Below, piece after piece: positions 17,224 to 24,914 of a stretch of DNA of 64,000 nt; positions within the stretch are counted from its first letter, which is position 1; each line of letters begins with the position of its first letter. The translations under genes and the position numbers were made by a program. The DNA comes from CAMDHY01 sp046156265. GTDB lineage: Bacteria; Pseudomonadota; Alphaproteobacteria; Rhizobiales; Segnochrobactraceae. Below the pieces are notes generated by a model that saw only the letters and a list, made by a program, of their open reading frames with translations, was not told the DNA's origin and made no database searches. The stretch lies in the NCBI RefSeq assembly GCF_046156265.1, contig NZ_JAWDIR010000022.1, forward strand, positions 372,001-436,000, written 5' to 3'.

Positions 17224-18288
17224 TCAGTTGCCGTAGGCGGCGAGCCACGCGTCGATCCAGGCGCGGCGGTTCTCCTGCACCACCTTCGGATCGAGCAGGA
17301 AGCTCTTCCCCGGCTTCGGCAGCGCCGCAAACGCCGGCGGCAGTTCGCTCTCCGGCAGCGCCGCCGGATACATCCAGTTGCCGGTCGGGATCGCCGACTG
17401 GAAGCCGTCGGAGATCATGAAGGCCATGAATTTCTTCGCAAGTTCGGGATCGTCGGTCGCCTTGGTGATGCCGGCGACCTCGATCTGCACGTAGTGGCCC
17501 TCGGGGAAGATCGCCGCGTGGAAGCCTTCCTGGTTCTCGGCGATGACGTGGTAGGCGGGCGAGCTCTGGTAGCTCAGCACCATGTCGGCCTCGCCCTCGA
17601 TGAACATGCCGTAGGCTTCCGACCAGCCCTTCGTCACGGTGACGATCTTCGGCTTCAGCTTCGCCCACGCCTCGCCGGACTTGTCGCCATAGACCTCCTG
17701 CAGCCAGAGCAGCAGCCCGAGGCCGGGAGTGGAGGTGCGCGGGTCCTGGATGAGCAGCGTCGGACCGCCCTCGCCGTCGACGAGCTCGGCGAGGCTCTTC
17801 GGCGGGTTGGGAAGCTTCTTTTCGTTGTAGACGAAGGCGAACCAGCCCCAGTCGAAGGGCAGGAAGGTCTCGCTCGTCCACTCGACCGGGATGGTGAGGC
17901 CGGTCGGCGTGATGCCGTGCGGGGCGAACATCCCGCTCGCCTCCGCCTCGCCCATCAGGTTGGTGTCGAGGCCGAGCACGACGTCGGCCTGGGTGGCGTC
18001 GCCCTCGAGCTTCAGGCGGGCGAGCAGCGTGCCGCCGTCGTCGGCCGTGACCCACTCGAGGGTGCAGTCGCACTCCGCCTCGAAGCGCTCCTTGATGGTG
18101 CCGCCGGGGCCATATTTCGAGGGGAAGCCGTCATAGGTGTAGACGGTGAGGACGGGCTTGTCCTGGGCCGCCGCCGGGCCGGCCGCGAAGGCACCGAGGG
18201 CGAGCGCGGCGGTGAGGGCGGTCGCGACCGAGCGGCGAAGGCTGGGCGTGCGGGAGCGGTCCGGCTGGTTCTTGTCGGGCTGGTTCAT
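17224..18288 (-). CDS. thiB: thiamine ABC transporter substrate-binding protein
   Basis: This 354 aa periplasmic protein has a cleavable signal (ALTAALALGAFAAGPAAAQ) and ThiB hallmarks such as LTVYTYDGFPSKYGPG, the cysteine pair region ECDCTLEWV, and DTNLMGEA. It captures thiamine or its phosphates. It is the first gene of the thiB-thiP-thiQ operon, downstream of a TPP riboswitch. The start at 18288 gives a short basic N-region; another in-frame ATG at 18387 just below the riboswitch would add 33 residues and cannot be excluded. Confidence 0.93.
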   Translation of the reverse strand: MNQPDKNQPDRSRTPSLRRSVATALTAALALGAFAAGPAAAQDKPVLTVYTYDGFPSKYGPGGTIKERFEAECDCTLEWVTADDGGTLLARLKLEGDATQADVVLGLDTNLMGEAEASGMFAPHGITPTGLTIPVEWTSETFLPFDWGWFAFVYNEKKLPNPPKSLAELVDGEGGPTLLIQDPRTSTPGLGLLLWLQEVYGDKSGEAWAKLKPKIVTVTKGWSEAYGMFIEGEADMVLSYQSSPAYHVIAENQEGFHAAIFPEGHYVQIEVAGITKATDDPELAKKFMAFMISDGFQSAIPTGNWMYPAALPESELPPAFAALPKPGKSFLLDPKVVQENRRAWIDAWLAAYGN

Positions 18289-18413
18289 AGAGCGGCATCC
18301 GGTGCGCGGGGAGCGGGAAACCGGGACGCGGCCATCCAGCGGCGCGGGCGAGCGCCGTCGGACTGAGAACGAGCAAGGGGGTAGCATTCGATTGAAGGCG
18401 CAAAGGCCGTCAT

Positions 18414-18510
18414 CTCGATCCCTCCGCCGGCACGACCCGGATCAGGTTCGACGGGTTTACGGCTTGAAGCCGCCTCTCAGCCCGTGGGAACGGGCACCCC
18501 GTGAGACGAG
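18414..18510 (-). promoter_or_regulatory. TPP riboswitch (THI element) controlling thiBPQ
   Basis: On the minus strand the conserved THI-box blocks occur in order: GGGGTGCC, GGGCTGAGAGG, then AACCTGATCCGGGT and GCCGGCGGAGGGATCGAG. P1 can be closed by CTCG (18507-18510) and CGAG (18414-18417). The aptamer ends about 125 bp before thiB. TPP binding should lower expression of the importer. The expression platform contains one 6-bp GC hairpin without a T-run, so translational control is more likely than termination. Confidence 0.95.
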
Positions 18511-18653
18511 TGGGACGTTAGACGACGAAGGGGGTGGGCCGCAAGGGTGGGACCGACGTCCGGATGGAGACCGACGCGGGGTCCGCGAACGGTGAAGGCT
18601 CGCAAGCGCGAAGGGCAGCGACGGGAGGTTCGAGCGCTCCCGGTGCCACGGCC

Positions 18654-19301
18654 TCAGGGCTCGGCGTCCGGCTGGCGCGCCGGAGCGGCGTCGGCGAAGG
18701 CGGGGATCTCGGCACAGGCGGCGGCCACCGCCCGCAGCCGCGGCATGGCCGAGGTGTCGACGCCGAAGCGGTCGGCCGAGGCCATTTGCGGCACCAGGCA
18801 GACGTCGGCGAGGCCCGGCCTGTCGCCGAAGCAGAACCGCCCGTCGCCGCCGCTCCGCACGACGAGCGCCTCGCAGGCGGCGAGCCCGTCGCCGAGCCAA
18901 CGCGCACACCAGGCATCGAGCCCGGCCTGTGTCTGGCCGAGCTCCTCACGCAGATATTTCAGCACCCGCAGGTTCTGCAGCGGATGGATGTCGCAGGCGA
19001 TGACCTGGGCGAATCCTCTGACCAGCGCCCGGTGCTCGGGATCGGCGGGAAGCAGCGGCGGCGCCGGGTGCGTCTCCTCCAGCCACTCGATGATCGCCAG
19101 CGACTGGATGAGGGTGGTGCCGTCATCGAGCTCGAGCGCCGGCACCAGGCCTTGCGGACTGAGCGCCAGATAGTCCGGCGCACGCTGCTCGACCCGCCGC
19201 AGGTGGACGAAGCGATGGTCCTCGATCGCCACGCCCTTGAGATTGAACGCAATGCGGCACCGCCAGGCGGCGGACGAACGGAAATAGCCGTGGAAGATCA
19301 T
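18654..19301 (-). CDS. maiA: zeta-class GST, maleylpyruvate/maleylacetoacetate isomerase
   Basis: This 215 aa protein begins FHGYFRSSAAWRCRIAFNLKG, the SSxxxR-x-RI active-site motif of zeta-class glutathione transferases that isomerise maleylacetoacetate or maleylpyruvate with glutathione. The segment SPQGLVPALELDDG and the ACDIHPLQNLRVLKYL region also fit. It is the last gene of the gentisate operon, overlapping the hydrolase gene by 4 bp, so its expected substrate is maleylpyruvate (NagL-type function). Confidence 0.9.
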   Translation of the reverse strand: MIFHGYFRSSAAWRCRIAFNLKGVAIEDHRFVHLRRVEQRAPDYLALSPQGLVPALELDDGTTLIQSLAIIEWLEETHPAPPLLPADPEHRALVRGFAQVIACDIHPLQNLRVLKYLREELGQTQAGLDAWCARWLGDGLAACEALVVRSGGDGRFCFGDRPGLADVCLVPQMASADRFGVDTSAMPRLRAVAAACAEIPAFADAAPARQPDAEP

Positions 19302-19990
19302 TCGGCCGGTCCTACCCTCAGCTCGATCGGCGGCAGGCCGTCGATGCCCCCGTGGATGACATCGCCAGCTACGACGGCGCCGACCCCTGCCGGCGTACCG
19401 GTATAGATCAGGTCGCCCGGCGCCAGGTGGTAGAAGCGCGACAGGTGGGCGACGAGCTCGACCGTCGACCACACGAGGTCGGACAGGTGGGCGTCCTGCT
19501 TCACGACGCCGTTGACGCTGAGCCAGATGCGCTGCGGCCCGATGGTGCCGACCTCGGCCGCCGGCACCAGCGATGAGATCACCGCGGACTGCTCGACGTT
19601 CTTGCCGAGATCCCACGGGCGCTGCTTGGCGCGGGCGGCGAGCTGCAGGTCGCGCCGGGTCATGTCGAGGCCGCAGCCGTAGCCCCAGATGGCGGCGGTC
19701 GCCGCCTCCGGCGAAGCCCGGAAGACGGGCGCCCCGATCGCCAGCACGAGCTCCATCTCGTAGTGGAAGTTCCCGGTGCCCGGCGGATAGGCGATCGTGG
19801 CGCCGCTCTGCACGAGCGCCTGCGCATCCTTCAGGAAGTAGAACGGCGCCTCGCGATCGACCTCGACGCCCATCTCGGCGGCGTGCTCTGCGTAGTTGCG
19901 CCCGACGCAGAAGATCCGGTGGACCGGATAGTGCGCCGAACCGGCCGGCACCGTCGGATACTGCAGAGGCGGGAACAGATGTCGGGACAT
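19298..19990 (-). CDS. fumarylpyruvate hydrolase (FAH family)
   Basis: This 230 aa protein belongs to the fumarylacetoacetate hydrolase family: IFCVGRNYAEHAAEMG, metal-site residues in FHYEMELVLAIG, GYGCGLDMTRRDLQ, and TGTPAGVGAV near the C-terminus. In a gentisate operon it should split fumarylpyruvate to fumarate and pyruvate (NagK-type function). It lies 10 bp after the MDMPI-type gene and overlaps maiA. Confidence 0.92.
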   Translation of the reverse strand: MSRHLFPPLQYPTVPAGSAHYPVHRIFCVGRNYAEHAAEMGVEVDREAPFYFLKDAQALVQSGATIAYPPGTGNFHYEMELVLAIGAPVFRASPEAATAAIWGYGCGLDMTRRDLQLAARAKQRPWDLGKNVEQSAVISSLVPAAEVGTIGPQRIWLSVNGVVKQDAHLSDLVWSTVELVAHLSRFYHLAPGDLIYTGTPAGVGAVVAGDVIHGGIDGLPPIELRVGPAE

Positions 19991-20000
19991 GAACGCTCCT

Positions 20001-20789
20001 TCAGAGCTCGGATGTCGGGTCGACCGCCACGCCGGGCAGCGGTTCCTCGTGCGAAAGGCCTGGTGCCGCCGGTCCGGCCGGCGGACCTCGCCCGGTGATC
20101 CAGCGGGCGAGGTCGGCGGCACGGCCGCGGATGGCGGAGCCGCCGGCGCCGAGGCGGATTGGGGACGCGCGATCGGTGGCAATGAGCGTGCGGTCGGGAC
20201 CCTGCCAGGTCGCCGCCGCCTCGGCGAGGAGACGGTCGAGGAAGCCCTCCGGCGCGTCGCGCAGCGAGCCCCCGGCGTCGAGATCGACGGCGCCGAGCCA
20301 GAGCGCGCGGGCGCGAAGCCAGGGCGTGTCGCGGGTGGCGATCACGGACCCGTCCGGCAGCGTCAGGGGGGCGTCCCAGGCGGGGCCGGAGAGATCGCGC
20401 CATTCGACGTCGAGATGGGCGGCCGCGTGACTGACGAGGTGGCGCAGCGCCCGCGCCGGCAGCGAGGCGCCGTTCTCGATCTCCACCCTGCGGGCCTCCT
20501 CCGAGGCGTGCATCGGCTGCATGGCACCGCTCGCCGCACCCTCCGCCAGACAGGCGAGCGCCCGCGCCTGATAGCCGAGGCGGGCGACGACGTGCGCCCT
20601 CGTCCAGCCGGGCACAGCACTCGGCGCGTACAGCGCCGCGTCCGGCAGCTCGTTCAAAAGCCGGGCGACGCAGGCCGTGCCGAGCCGCGCCCAGAGCAAG
20701 GCCTCGGCCGGCGCTTCGGGTGCGTCATGGCGCGCGCCGGCGCCCTGCCGGACGCGCAGAGCGGCACGGGCCGCTTCGAGGGGATCCAT
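20001..20789 (-). CDS. DinB/MDMPI-family protein (maleylpyruvate isomerase-like, altered metal site)
   Basis: This 262 aa protein resembles the mycothiol-dependent maleylpyruvate isomerase family: LNELPDAALYAPSAVPGWTR followed by AHVVARLGYQARAL (family pattern GWTRAHVLAHLARNA), and the later LRARALWLGAVDLDAG (family pattern MRxREVWVHAVDLDxG). In the second block the two metal ligands, Glu and His, read Ala162 and Gly166; only His66 of the first block is kept. The ATG at 20789 has an ideal GGGGAGG 6 nt upstream; it lies 16 bp after gtdA. Its role beside a GST-type isomerase is unclear. Confidence 0.78.
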   Translation of the reverse strand: MDPLEAARAALRVRQGAGARHDAPEAPAEALLWARLGTACVARLLNELPDAALYAPSAVPGWTRAHVVARLGYQARALACLAEGAASGAMQPMHASEEARRVEIENGASLPARALRHLVSHAAAHLDVEWRDLSGPAWDAPLTLPDGSVIATRDTPWLRARALWLGAVDLDAGGSLRDAPEGFLDRLLAEAAATWQGPDRTLIATDRASPIRLGAGGSAIRGRAADLARWITGRGPPAGPAAPGLSHEEPLPGVAVDPTSEL

Positions 20790-20805
20790 CTCCGGCCTCC
20801 CCGCC

Positions 20806-21906
20806 TCAGCGGTCGCCACCCTCGACCTGTGTGCGGGCGAAGCTCAGCCGCTCCATGATCGGCGCGTCGGAGAAGCGGAAGAGGTCGAACGATCCTTCGG
20901 CGGCCAGCGACCAGGCGCACCAGGACGGCACCACGAACAGGTCGCCCGTCTCTAACGACGTCTCGCCACCGTCGAGCGTCACCACGCCGCGTCCCTCGAA
21001 GACCTGGAAAACAGACGAGCCCACCTCGCGGCGCGTCTGCGTCACCGTGCCGGGGCGCAGGCGGTGGAACTCGGCGCGGATGGTCGGCATGACGTCGCCA
21101 CCGGTGGTCGGGTTGACGTAGCGGACCGCCGCGTGGCCCGGCGCGACAGTGGCCGGCTGGCCCTCCTCCTCGAGGAGGAGCTGCTCGGTCAACGCCCGGT
21201 CGGTGACCTCCCAGCGGTAGGCGCCGATCGGCGAGGAGACGGTGTCGCGCAGCCCCGAGAGCGGCCTGAGGCCCGGATGGCACCACAGCCGCTCGCCGCG
21301 CGAGAACGCCGGCGTCGCGGCGTCGGTGACGCGTTCCGAGCCGAACTCGAAGAAGCCGACGTCCATCTGCTGGGCGAACGGGATGTCGAGGCCGTCGATC
21401 CACGCCATCGGATGGTCAGTGACATTGTGGTGGCCGTGGAAGTTCCAGCCGGGGGTGAGCAGGAAGTCGCCGCGGCTCATCCGCACCGGGTCGCCGTTGA
21501 CGACCGTCCACACGCCCTCGCCCTCGACGACGAAGCGGAAGGCGTTCTGCGAGTGGCGATGCTCCGGCGCGGTCTCGCGCGGGCCGAGATACTGGATCGC
21601 CGCCCACAGCGTCGGGCTGACATAGGCATGGCCGCCGAGCCCCGGATTGGCGAGGCCGATGGCACGGCGCTCCCCGCCACGCCCGACCGGCACCAGCTCG
21701 CCCGAGCGCTGCGCCAGCGGATAGAGGTCCTTCCACGCCCAGACGTGCGGCACCGCCTTCGGCTTCGGCGTCAGCGGCATCAGGTCGTTGGTCTGGGTCC
21801 ACAGCGGCATCAAATGGTGACGCTCGAAGTCGGCATAGAGCCGGGCGAGTTGCGCCTCCTCCTCCGCAGTGGGGGCGGCTGGGGCCATCGTCACGGCGAC
21901 CGACAT
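20806..21906 (-). CDS. gtdA: gentisate 1,2-dioxygenase
   Basis: This 366 aa bicupin opens the gentisate ring to maleylpyruvate using Fe(II) and O2. Typical features are YADFERHHLMPLWTQ, WAWKDLYPL, the iron-binding PEHRHSQNAFRFVVEG cupin motif in the first half, WNFHGHHN, and a second cupin half ending before a DLFVVPSWCAWSL block. Start at ATG 21906 follows GAGGGAGG. It is the first gene of the four-gene ring-cleavage operon and is divergent from a MarR regulator. Confidence 0.95.
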   Translation of the reverse strand: MSVAVTMAPAAPTAEEEAQLARLYADFERHHLMPLWTQTNDLMPLTPKPKAVPHVWAWKDLYPLAQRSGELVPVGRGGERRAIGLANPGLGGHAYVSPTLWAAIQYLGPRETAPEHRHSQNAFRFVVEGEGVWTVVNGDPVRMSRGDFLLTPGWNFHGHHNVTDHPMAWIDGLDIPFAQQMDVGFFEFGSERVTDAATPAFSRGERLWCHPGLRPLSGLRDTVSSPIGAYRWEVTDRALTEQLLLEEEGQPATVAPGHAAVRYVNPTTGGDVMPTIRAEFHRLRPGTVTQTRREVGSSVFQVFEGRGVVTLDGGETSLETGDLFVVPSWCAWSLAAEGSFDLFRFSDAPIMERLSFARTQVEGGDR

Positions 21907-21978
21907 CGCGTCCTCCCTCGTCACGCCGGCTCCCCGGCGTCGTACGCGCCGGGTGAAATTTGCCGGTGATTATTGGTA

Positions 21979-22007
21979 AGTATGCCTATGATGAGTATAC
22001 CCGTCAA
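21979..22007 (-). promoter_or_regulatory. sigma70-like promoter of the gentisate operon, probable MarR target
   Basis: On the minus strand, TTGACG (22002-22007) and CATACT (21979-21984) are separated by 17 bp. This is a rare AT-rich pocket in the gap between gtdA and the divergent marR-type gene. The spacer contains GGTATACT, echoed by CATACTTACC, a weak two-part repeat that could be the MarR operator. Confidence 0.55.
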
Positions 22008-22074
22008 TGTAGCGAATGGGGGGTGATGGTGCTATGCGGACGGGGGTGCAGCGCAGCAGCGGGGCGCGGGAGCG

Positions 22075-22551
22075 ATGACCGACATTCACGCCATGCCGGG
22101 CTACCTCGTCCGCCGATTCCAGCAGATCGCAGTGGCGATCTTCCTGGAGGAGGTGGCCGGCGTCGGGCTCGAGCTGACGCCGGTGCAGTTCGCCGCCCTG
22201 TCGATGGTGGCGGCGCAACCGGGCGTCGACCAGGCGACTCTCGCCGGCCTCATCGCCTACGACCGCAGCACCATCGGCGGCGTCGTCGATCGTCTCGTGC
22301 AGAAGGGCTACGTCGCCCGCCATGTCGCCGGGCGCGACCGGCGGGCCCGGGAACTGCGCCTGACGCCCGCCGGCCATCGGGCGCTCGAGGATGTCCTGCC
22401 CGCCGTCGCCCGTGCCCAGGAGAGCATCCTGTCCGGCCTCGACGCGGACGAGCGCCGTGTCCTCATCGCGCTGCTGACGAAGGCGACGGACGCGGTGAAC
22501 GAGCGCAGCCGCGCCCCGCTGCGCGCCGCCGCGTCGAAAGACGCCGACTGA
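22075..22551 (+). CDS. MarR-family transcriptional regulator
   Basis: This 158 aa protein has the MarR winged helix: LTPVQFAALSMVAAQPGVDQATLAGLIAYDRSTIGGVVDRLVQKGYVAR, then the wing GRDRRARELRLTPAG. MarR proteins of this type control aromatic-acid genes and respond to the acid or its CoA ester. It is transcribed divergently from gtdA across a 168-bp gap, so it probably represses the gentisate operon. Start is close behind GGGAG. Confidence 0.92.
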   Translation: MTDIHAMPGYLVRRFQQIAVAIFLEEVAGVGLELTPVQFAALSMVAAQPGVDQATLAGLIAYDRSTIGGVVDRLVQKGYVARHVAGRDRRARELRLTPAGHRALEDVLPAVARAQESILSGLDADERRVLIALLTKATDAVNERSRAPLRAAASKDAD

Positions 22552-22558
22552 CCGGCCG

Positions 22559-23602
22559 CTAGCGATCGATCACGAGGCGGTTCGAAGCCGCGCGCGAGAC
22601 GCAGAGGCACATCCGGTCGCCGGCCCTCTGTTCAGCCTCGGTCAGGAAGACGTCGCGGTGGTCGGGCACCCCCTCGATCACGCGGGTGAGACAGGTTCCA
22701 CAGATGCCCTGCTCGCAGGAGACCTCGACCACCACCCCGATGCGCGCCAGCGCCGCGACGATGGTCTCGTCCGCGGCGACGCGGACGCTGACGCCGCCGC
22801 TCGCCGCCAGCACGACCTCGAAGCCCGCGCCGGCCCCCACCGTCGGTGCGGCGCCGAAATACTCGCGGTGGATGCCCGCGTCGGGCCACCCGTTCGCCAG
22901 GGCTGCGCCGATCGCGGCCGCCATGAACAGCTCCGGACCGCAGACGTAGAGGTGGGCTCCGTCGCCGCGATCGGCGACGAGGGCGGCGAGCCGGGCCTGC
23001 GTCGCCACCGCGTCGAGGCCCGCGTGCACGTGCGCCCGCGGCGCCAGCGCGCCGGCGAACAGGTCGCCGAAGGCGGCGTGCTCCGGCCCGCGCACGAAAT
23101 GGTGGAGCGCGAACGCGCCACCGTCGCCAGCGAGATGGCGGGCCATCGCCAGCAGCGGCGTCACGCCGATGCCGCCGGCGAGCAGCAGATGGTGCGCCGC
23201 CCCGGCCGCGAGGGGAAAGTTGTTGCGCGGCCGGCCGATCTCCAGCCGGTCACCGACGGCGAGGCGGTGCATCGCCGCCGAGCCGCCACGCGAGTGCGGC
23301 TCTCGCTTCACCGCGAGGACGTAGACGTCGCGATCGTCGGGGCCGTTGCAGAGCGAATACTGCCGCATGATCGACGCCGCCGGTGCCGCGCCGGCCGTCA
23401 CGGTCGCCGCGCCGCGCAGGTGAACGTCGACATGGCTGCCGGGCGTCGCGGGCGGCAACAGCGCGCCGTCGGCGCTTTCGAGAACGAAGCGGCGGATCTC
23501 GGCCGTCTCGTCGTGCAGCGCGCGCACGCGCACCGTCAGGCGGTCGCCGGCAGGCGCGGCGACGGGTGTGGCGGCCTGCGCGACCGCGGGCATGGTCGTC
23601 AT
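22559..23602 (-). CDS. PDR/VanB-family ferredoxin reductase
   Basis: This 347 aa protein has the phthalate dioxygenase reductase order: an FMN/flavin domain (IMRQYSLCNGPDD), an NAD domain (LLLAGGIGVTPLLAMARHL, LYVCGPELFM) and a C-terminal plant-type [2Fe-2S] cluster (C-x4-C-x2-C in CEQGICGTC and a last Cys in MCLCVS). It passes electrons from NADH to the Rieske oxygenase encoded 93 bp upstream. The frame continues to an ATG at 23674, but the shorter start is preferred. Confidence 0.9.
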   Translation of the reverse strand: MTTMPAVAQAATPVAAPAGDRLTVRVRALHDETAEIRRFVLESADGALLPPATPGSHVDVHLRGAATVTAGAAPAASIMRQYSLCNGPDDRDVYVLAVKREPHSRGGSAAMHRLAVGDRLEIGRPRNNFPLAAGAAHHLLLAGGIGVTPLLAMARHLAGDGGAFALHHFVRGPEHAAFGDLFAGALAPRAHVHAGLDAVATQARLAALVADRGDGAHLYVCGPELFMAAAIGAALANGWPDAGIHREYFGAAPTVGAGAGFEVVLAASGGVSVRVAADETIVAALARIGVVVEVSCEQGICGTCLTRVIEGVPDHRDVFLTEAEQRAGDRMCLCVSRAASNRLVIDR

Positions 23603-23695
23603 CGGATGGGTCTCCGCTGCGGCGGGGCGCGCACTCTTCCGGCGCCCCGGGCGGCGTCGGACGGCCCGGAGCATACGTTGCGCAGGGGCCGGGGG

Positions 23696-24754
23696 TCAGG
23701 CGCCGACGGCGAGACGCTCCGACGGTCGGCGCTCGGCGGCGATCATCTCGTCGATGATGCGGCGCCAGTGCACCACACCGGCGTCGGTCTCGAGCAGCAC
23801 GCGCTTCAGCTCGTGCGGCGGCGTCAGGTCGATGATGCGCTGCTGGGCGCGGATCATCGGCTCGTCCTGTTCCTCGAAGGCGAAGCGGCGCAGGTCGGAG
23901 ATCTTCTGCCGCATCTCCTCGGTTTCGGAGCCGGCGCGGATGTTCCAGCGCGTTGCGGCGAACTGATAGTGGGTGGTGCGCTCGGTCTCGGGGGTGAGGA
24001 TGTGGGTGCCGAAATAGCCGGTACCCTCTTCCTTCGGGCGCCCGGGCGGCGTCACGCCGACATCGAGCAGAAGGCAGCTCGGCGGATCCCAGCGGAAATC
24101 GGTCCAGCAATCGACCGGCGCGCCGTCCTGGCGGAAGAGCATGTCGAACATGCCCGGCGGCGGCACGTTGCGGGCGGTGCGGATGACGTTGAGGGTCCGG
24201 CCGCTCTGCCGGACTTCGGTCGGCGCCGCGATCATCGGCTGGTTGCCGAGGATGCCCTCGTGCAGGAAGCTCGTATGGCTGCAGTCGAGCAGGTTGTCGA
24301 CGATGAGGTCATAGGCCGCGTCCATCACCATGTGGTCGCGGCGCGTGACGCTCGGCCCGGTGTCGTCGAGCTTGGAAAAGTCCGGGATCAGGGCCGGATC
24401 GGCGGCCTCGTCGCCGAGCCATATCCATAGGCCGGTGTGGCGCTCGACCACCGGATAGCTGCGCACCCGCGCCGCCGCCGGGATGCGCCCCGACGGGTGC
24501 GGATTGCGGACGCAGGCGCCGCTGCCGTCGAACTCGAGCCCGTGGTAGCCGCAGACGACGCGGTCGCCGTCGAGGCGCCCCATCGACAGCGGCGCCGCCC
24601 GGTGGGCGCAGCGGTCGTCCAGCGCGACGACAGCTCCTCCGGACGGACGGAAGAACACGAGCGGCTTGCCGAGCAACGTCCGCGCAAACAGCTTGCCGGG
24701 CTCGATGTCGGCGCCCCAGGCGGCGAAGTACCAGGTGTTCTGTAGAAATTCCAA
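23696..24754 (-). CDS. VanA-like Rieske aromatic ring-oxygenase/O-demethylase
   Basis: This 352 aa oxygenase starts EFLQNTWYFAAWG, typical of VanA. The Rieske cluster is CAHRAAPLS ... CGYHGLEF (C-x-H ... C-x2-H). The mononuclear iron motif is DNLLDCSHTSFLHE. VanA-type enzymes remove methyl groups from methoxybenzoates such as vanillate; related members hydroxylate or demethylate other aromatics, so the substrate is not fixed. The only sensible start is TTG 24754, supported by GGGAG 7 nt upstream and exact alignment with the VanA N-terminus. Confidence 0.88.
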   Translation of the reverse strand: MEFLQNTWYFAAWGADIEPGKLFARTLLGKPLVFFRPSGGAVVALDDRCAHRAAPLSMGRLDGDRVVCGYHGLEFDGSGACVRNPHPSGRIPAAARVRSYPVVERHTGLWIWLGDEAADPALIPDFSKLDDTGPSVTRRDHMVMDAAYDLIVDNLLDCSHTSFLHEGILGNQPMIAAPTEVRQSGRTLNVIRTARNVPPPGMFDMLFRQDGAPVDCWTDFRWDPPSCLLLDVGVTPPGRPKEEGTGYFGTHILTPETERTTHYQFAATRWNIRAGSETEEMRQKISDLRRFAFEEQDEPMIRAQQRIIDLTPPHELKRVLLETDAGVVHWRRIIDEMIAAERRPSERLAVGA

Positions 24755-24847
24755 GGCCGTTCTCCCGGTTGGGACGGTCGGTCGGGCCGGCACCGCGTCA
24801 CGGTCGATACCGGCAATGCGGGCGCCCCTCTCCGGGGGCCGACCGCG

Positions 24848-24877
24848 TCGTTCGCCGGCCACGGAGCCGGCGAACGA
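24848..24877 (-). terminator. strong stem-loop between binding-protein gene and Rieske gene
   Basis: A perfect 12-bp inverted repeat (TCGTTCGCCGGC / GCCGGCGAACGA) with a 6-nt loop lies 38 bp past the stop of the binding-protein gene. No T-run follows on the minus strand. Such loops after binding-protein genes often stabilise that part of the message or attenuate read-through, giving more binding protein than enzyme. Confidence 0.55.
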
Positions 24878-24914
24878 TCGTGGGACCAGCCGCGTGGCGC
24901 CGGCGGTGCGGCTC

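Noticed and set aside
18340..18357. GC hairpin (CGGCGC / GCGCCG) below the TPP riboswitch as a terminator
   Set aside because: The stem is only 6 bp and no T-run follows on the minus strand. It may belong to the expression platform but does not support termination.
18515..18544. TTGCGG-18-TAACGT as the thiBPQ promoter
   Set aside because: Its start point would fall inside the first riboswitch stem; the match is also weak, so it was not listed as a feature.
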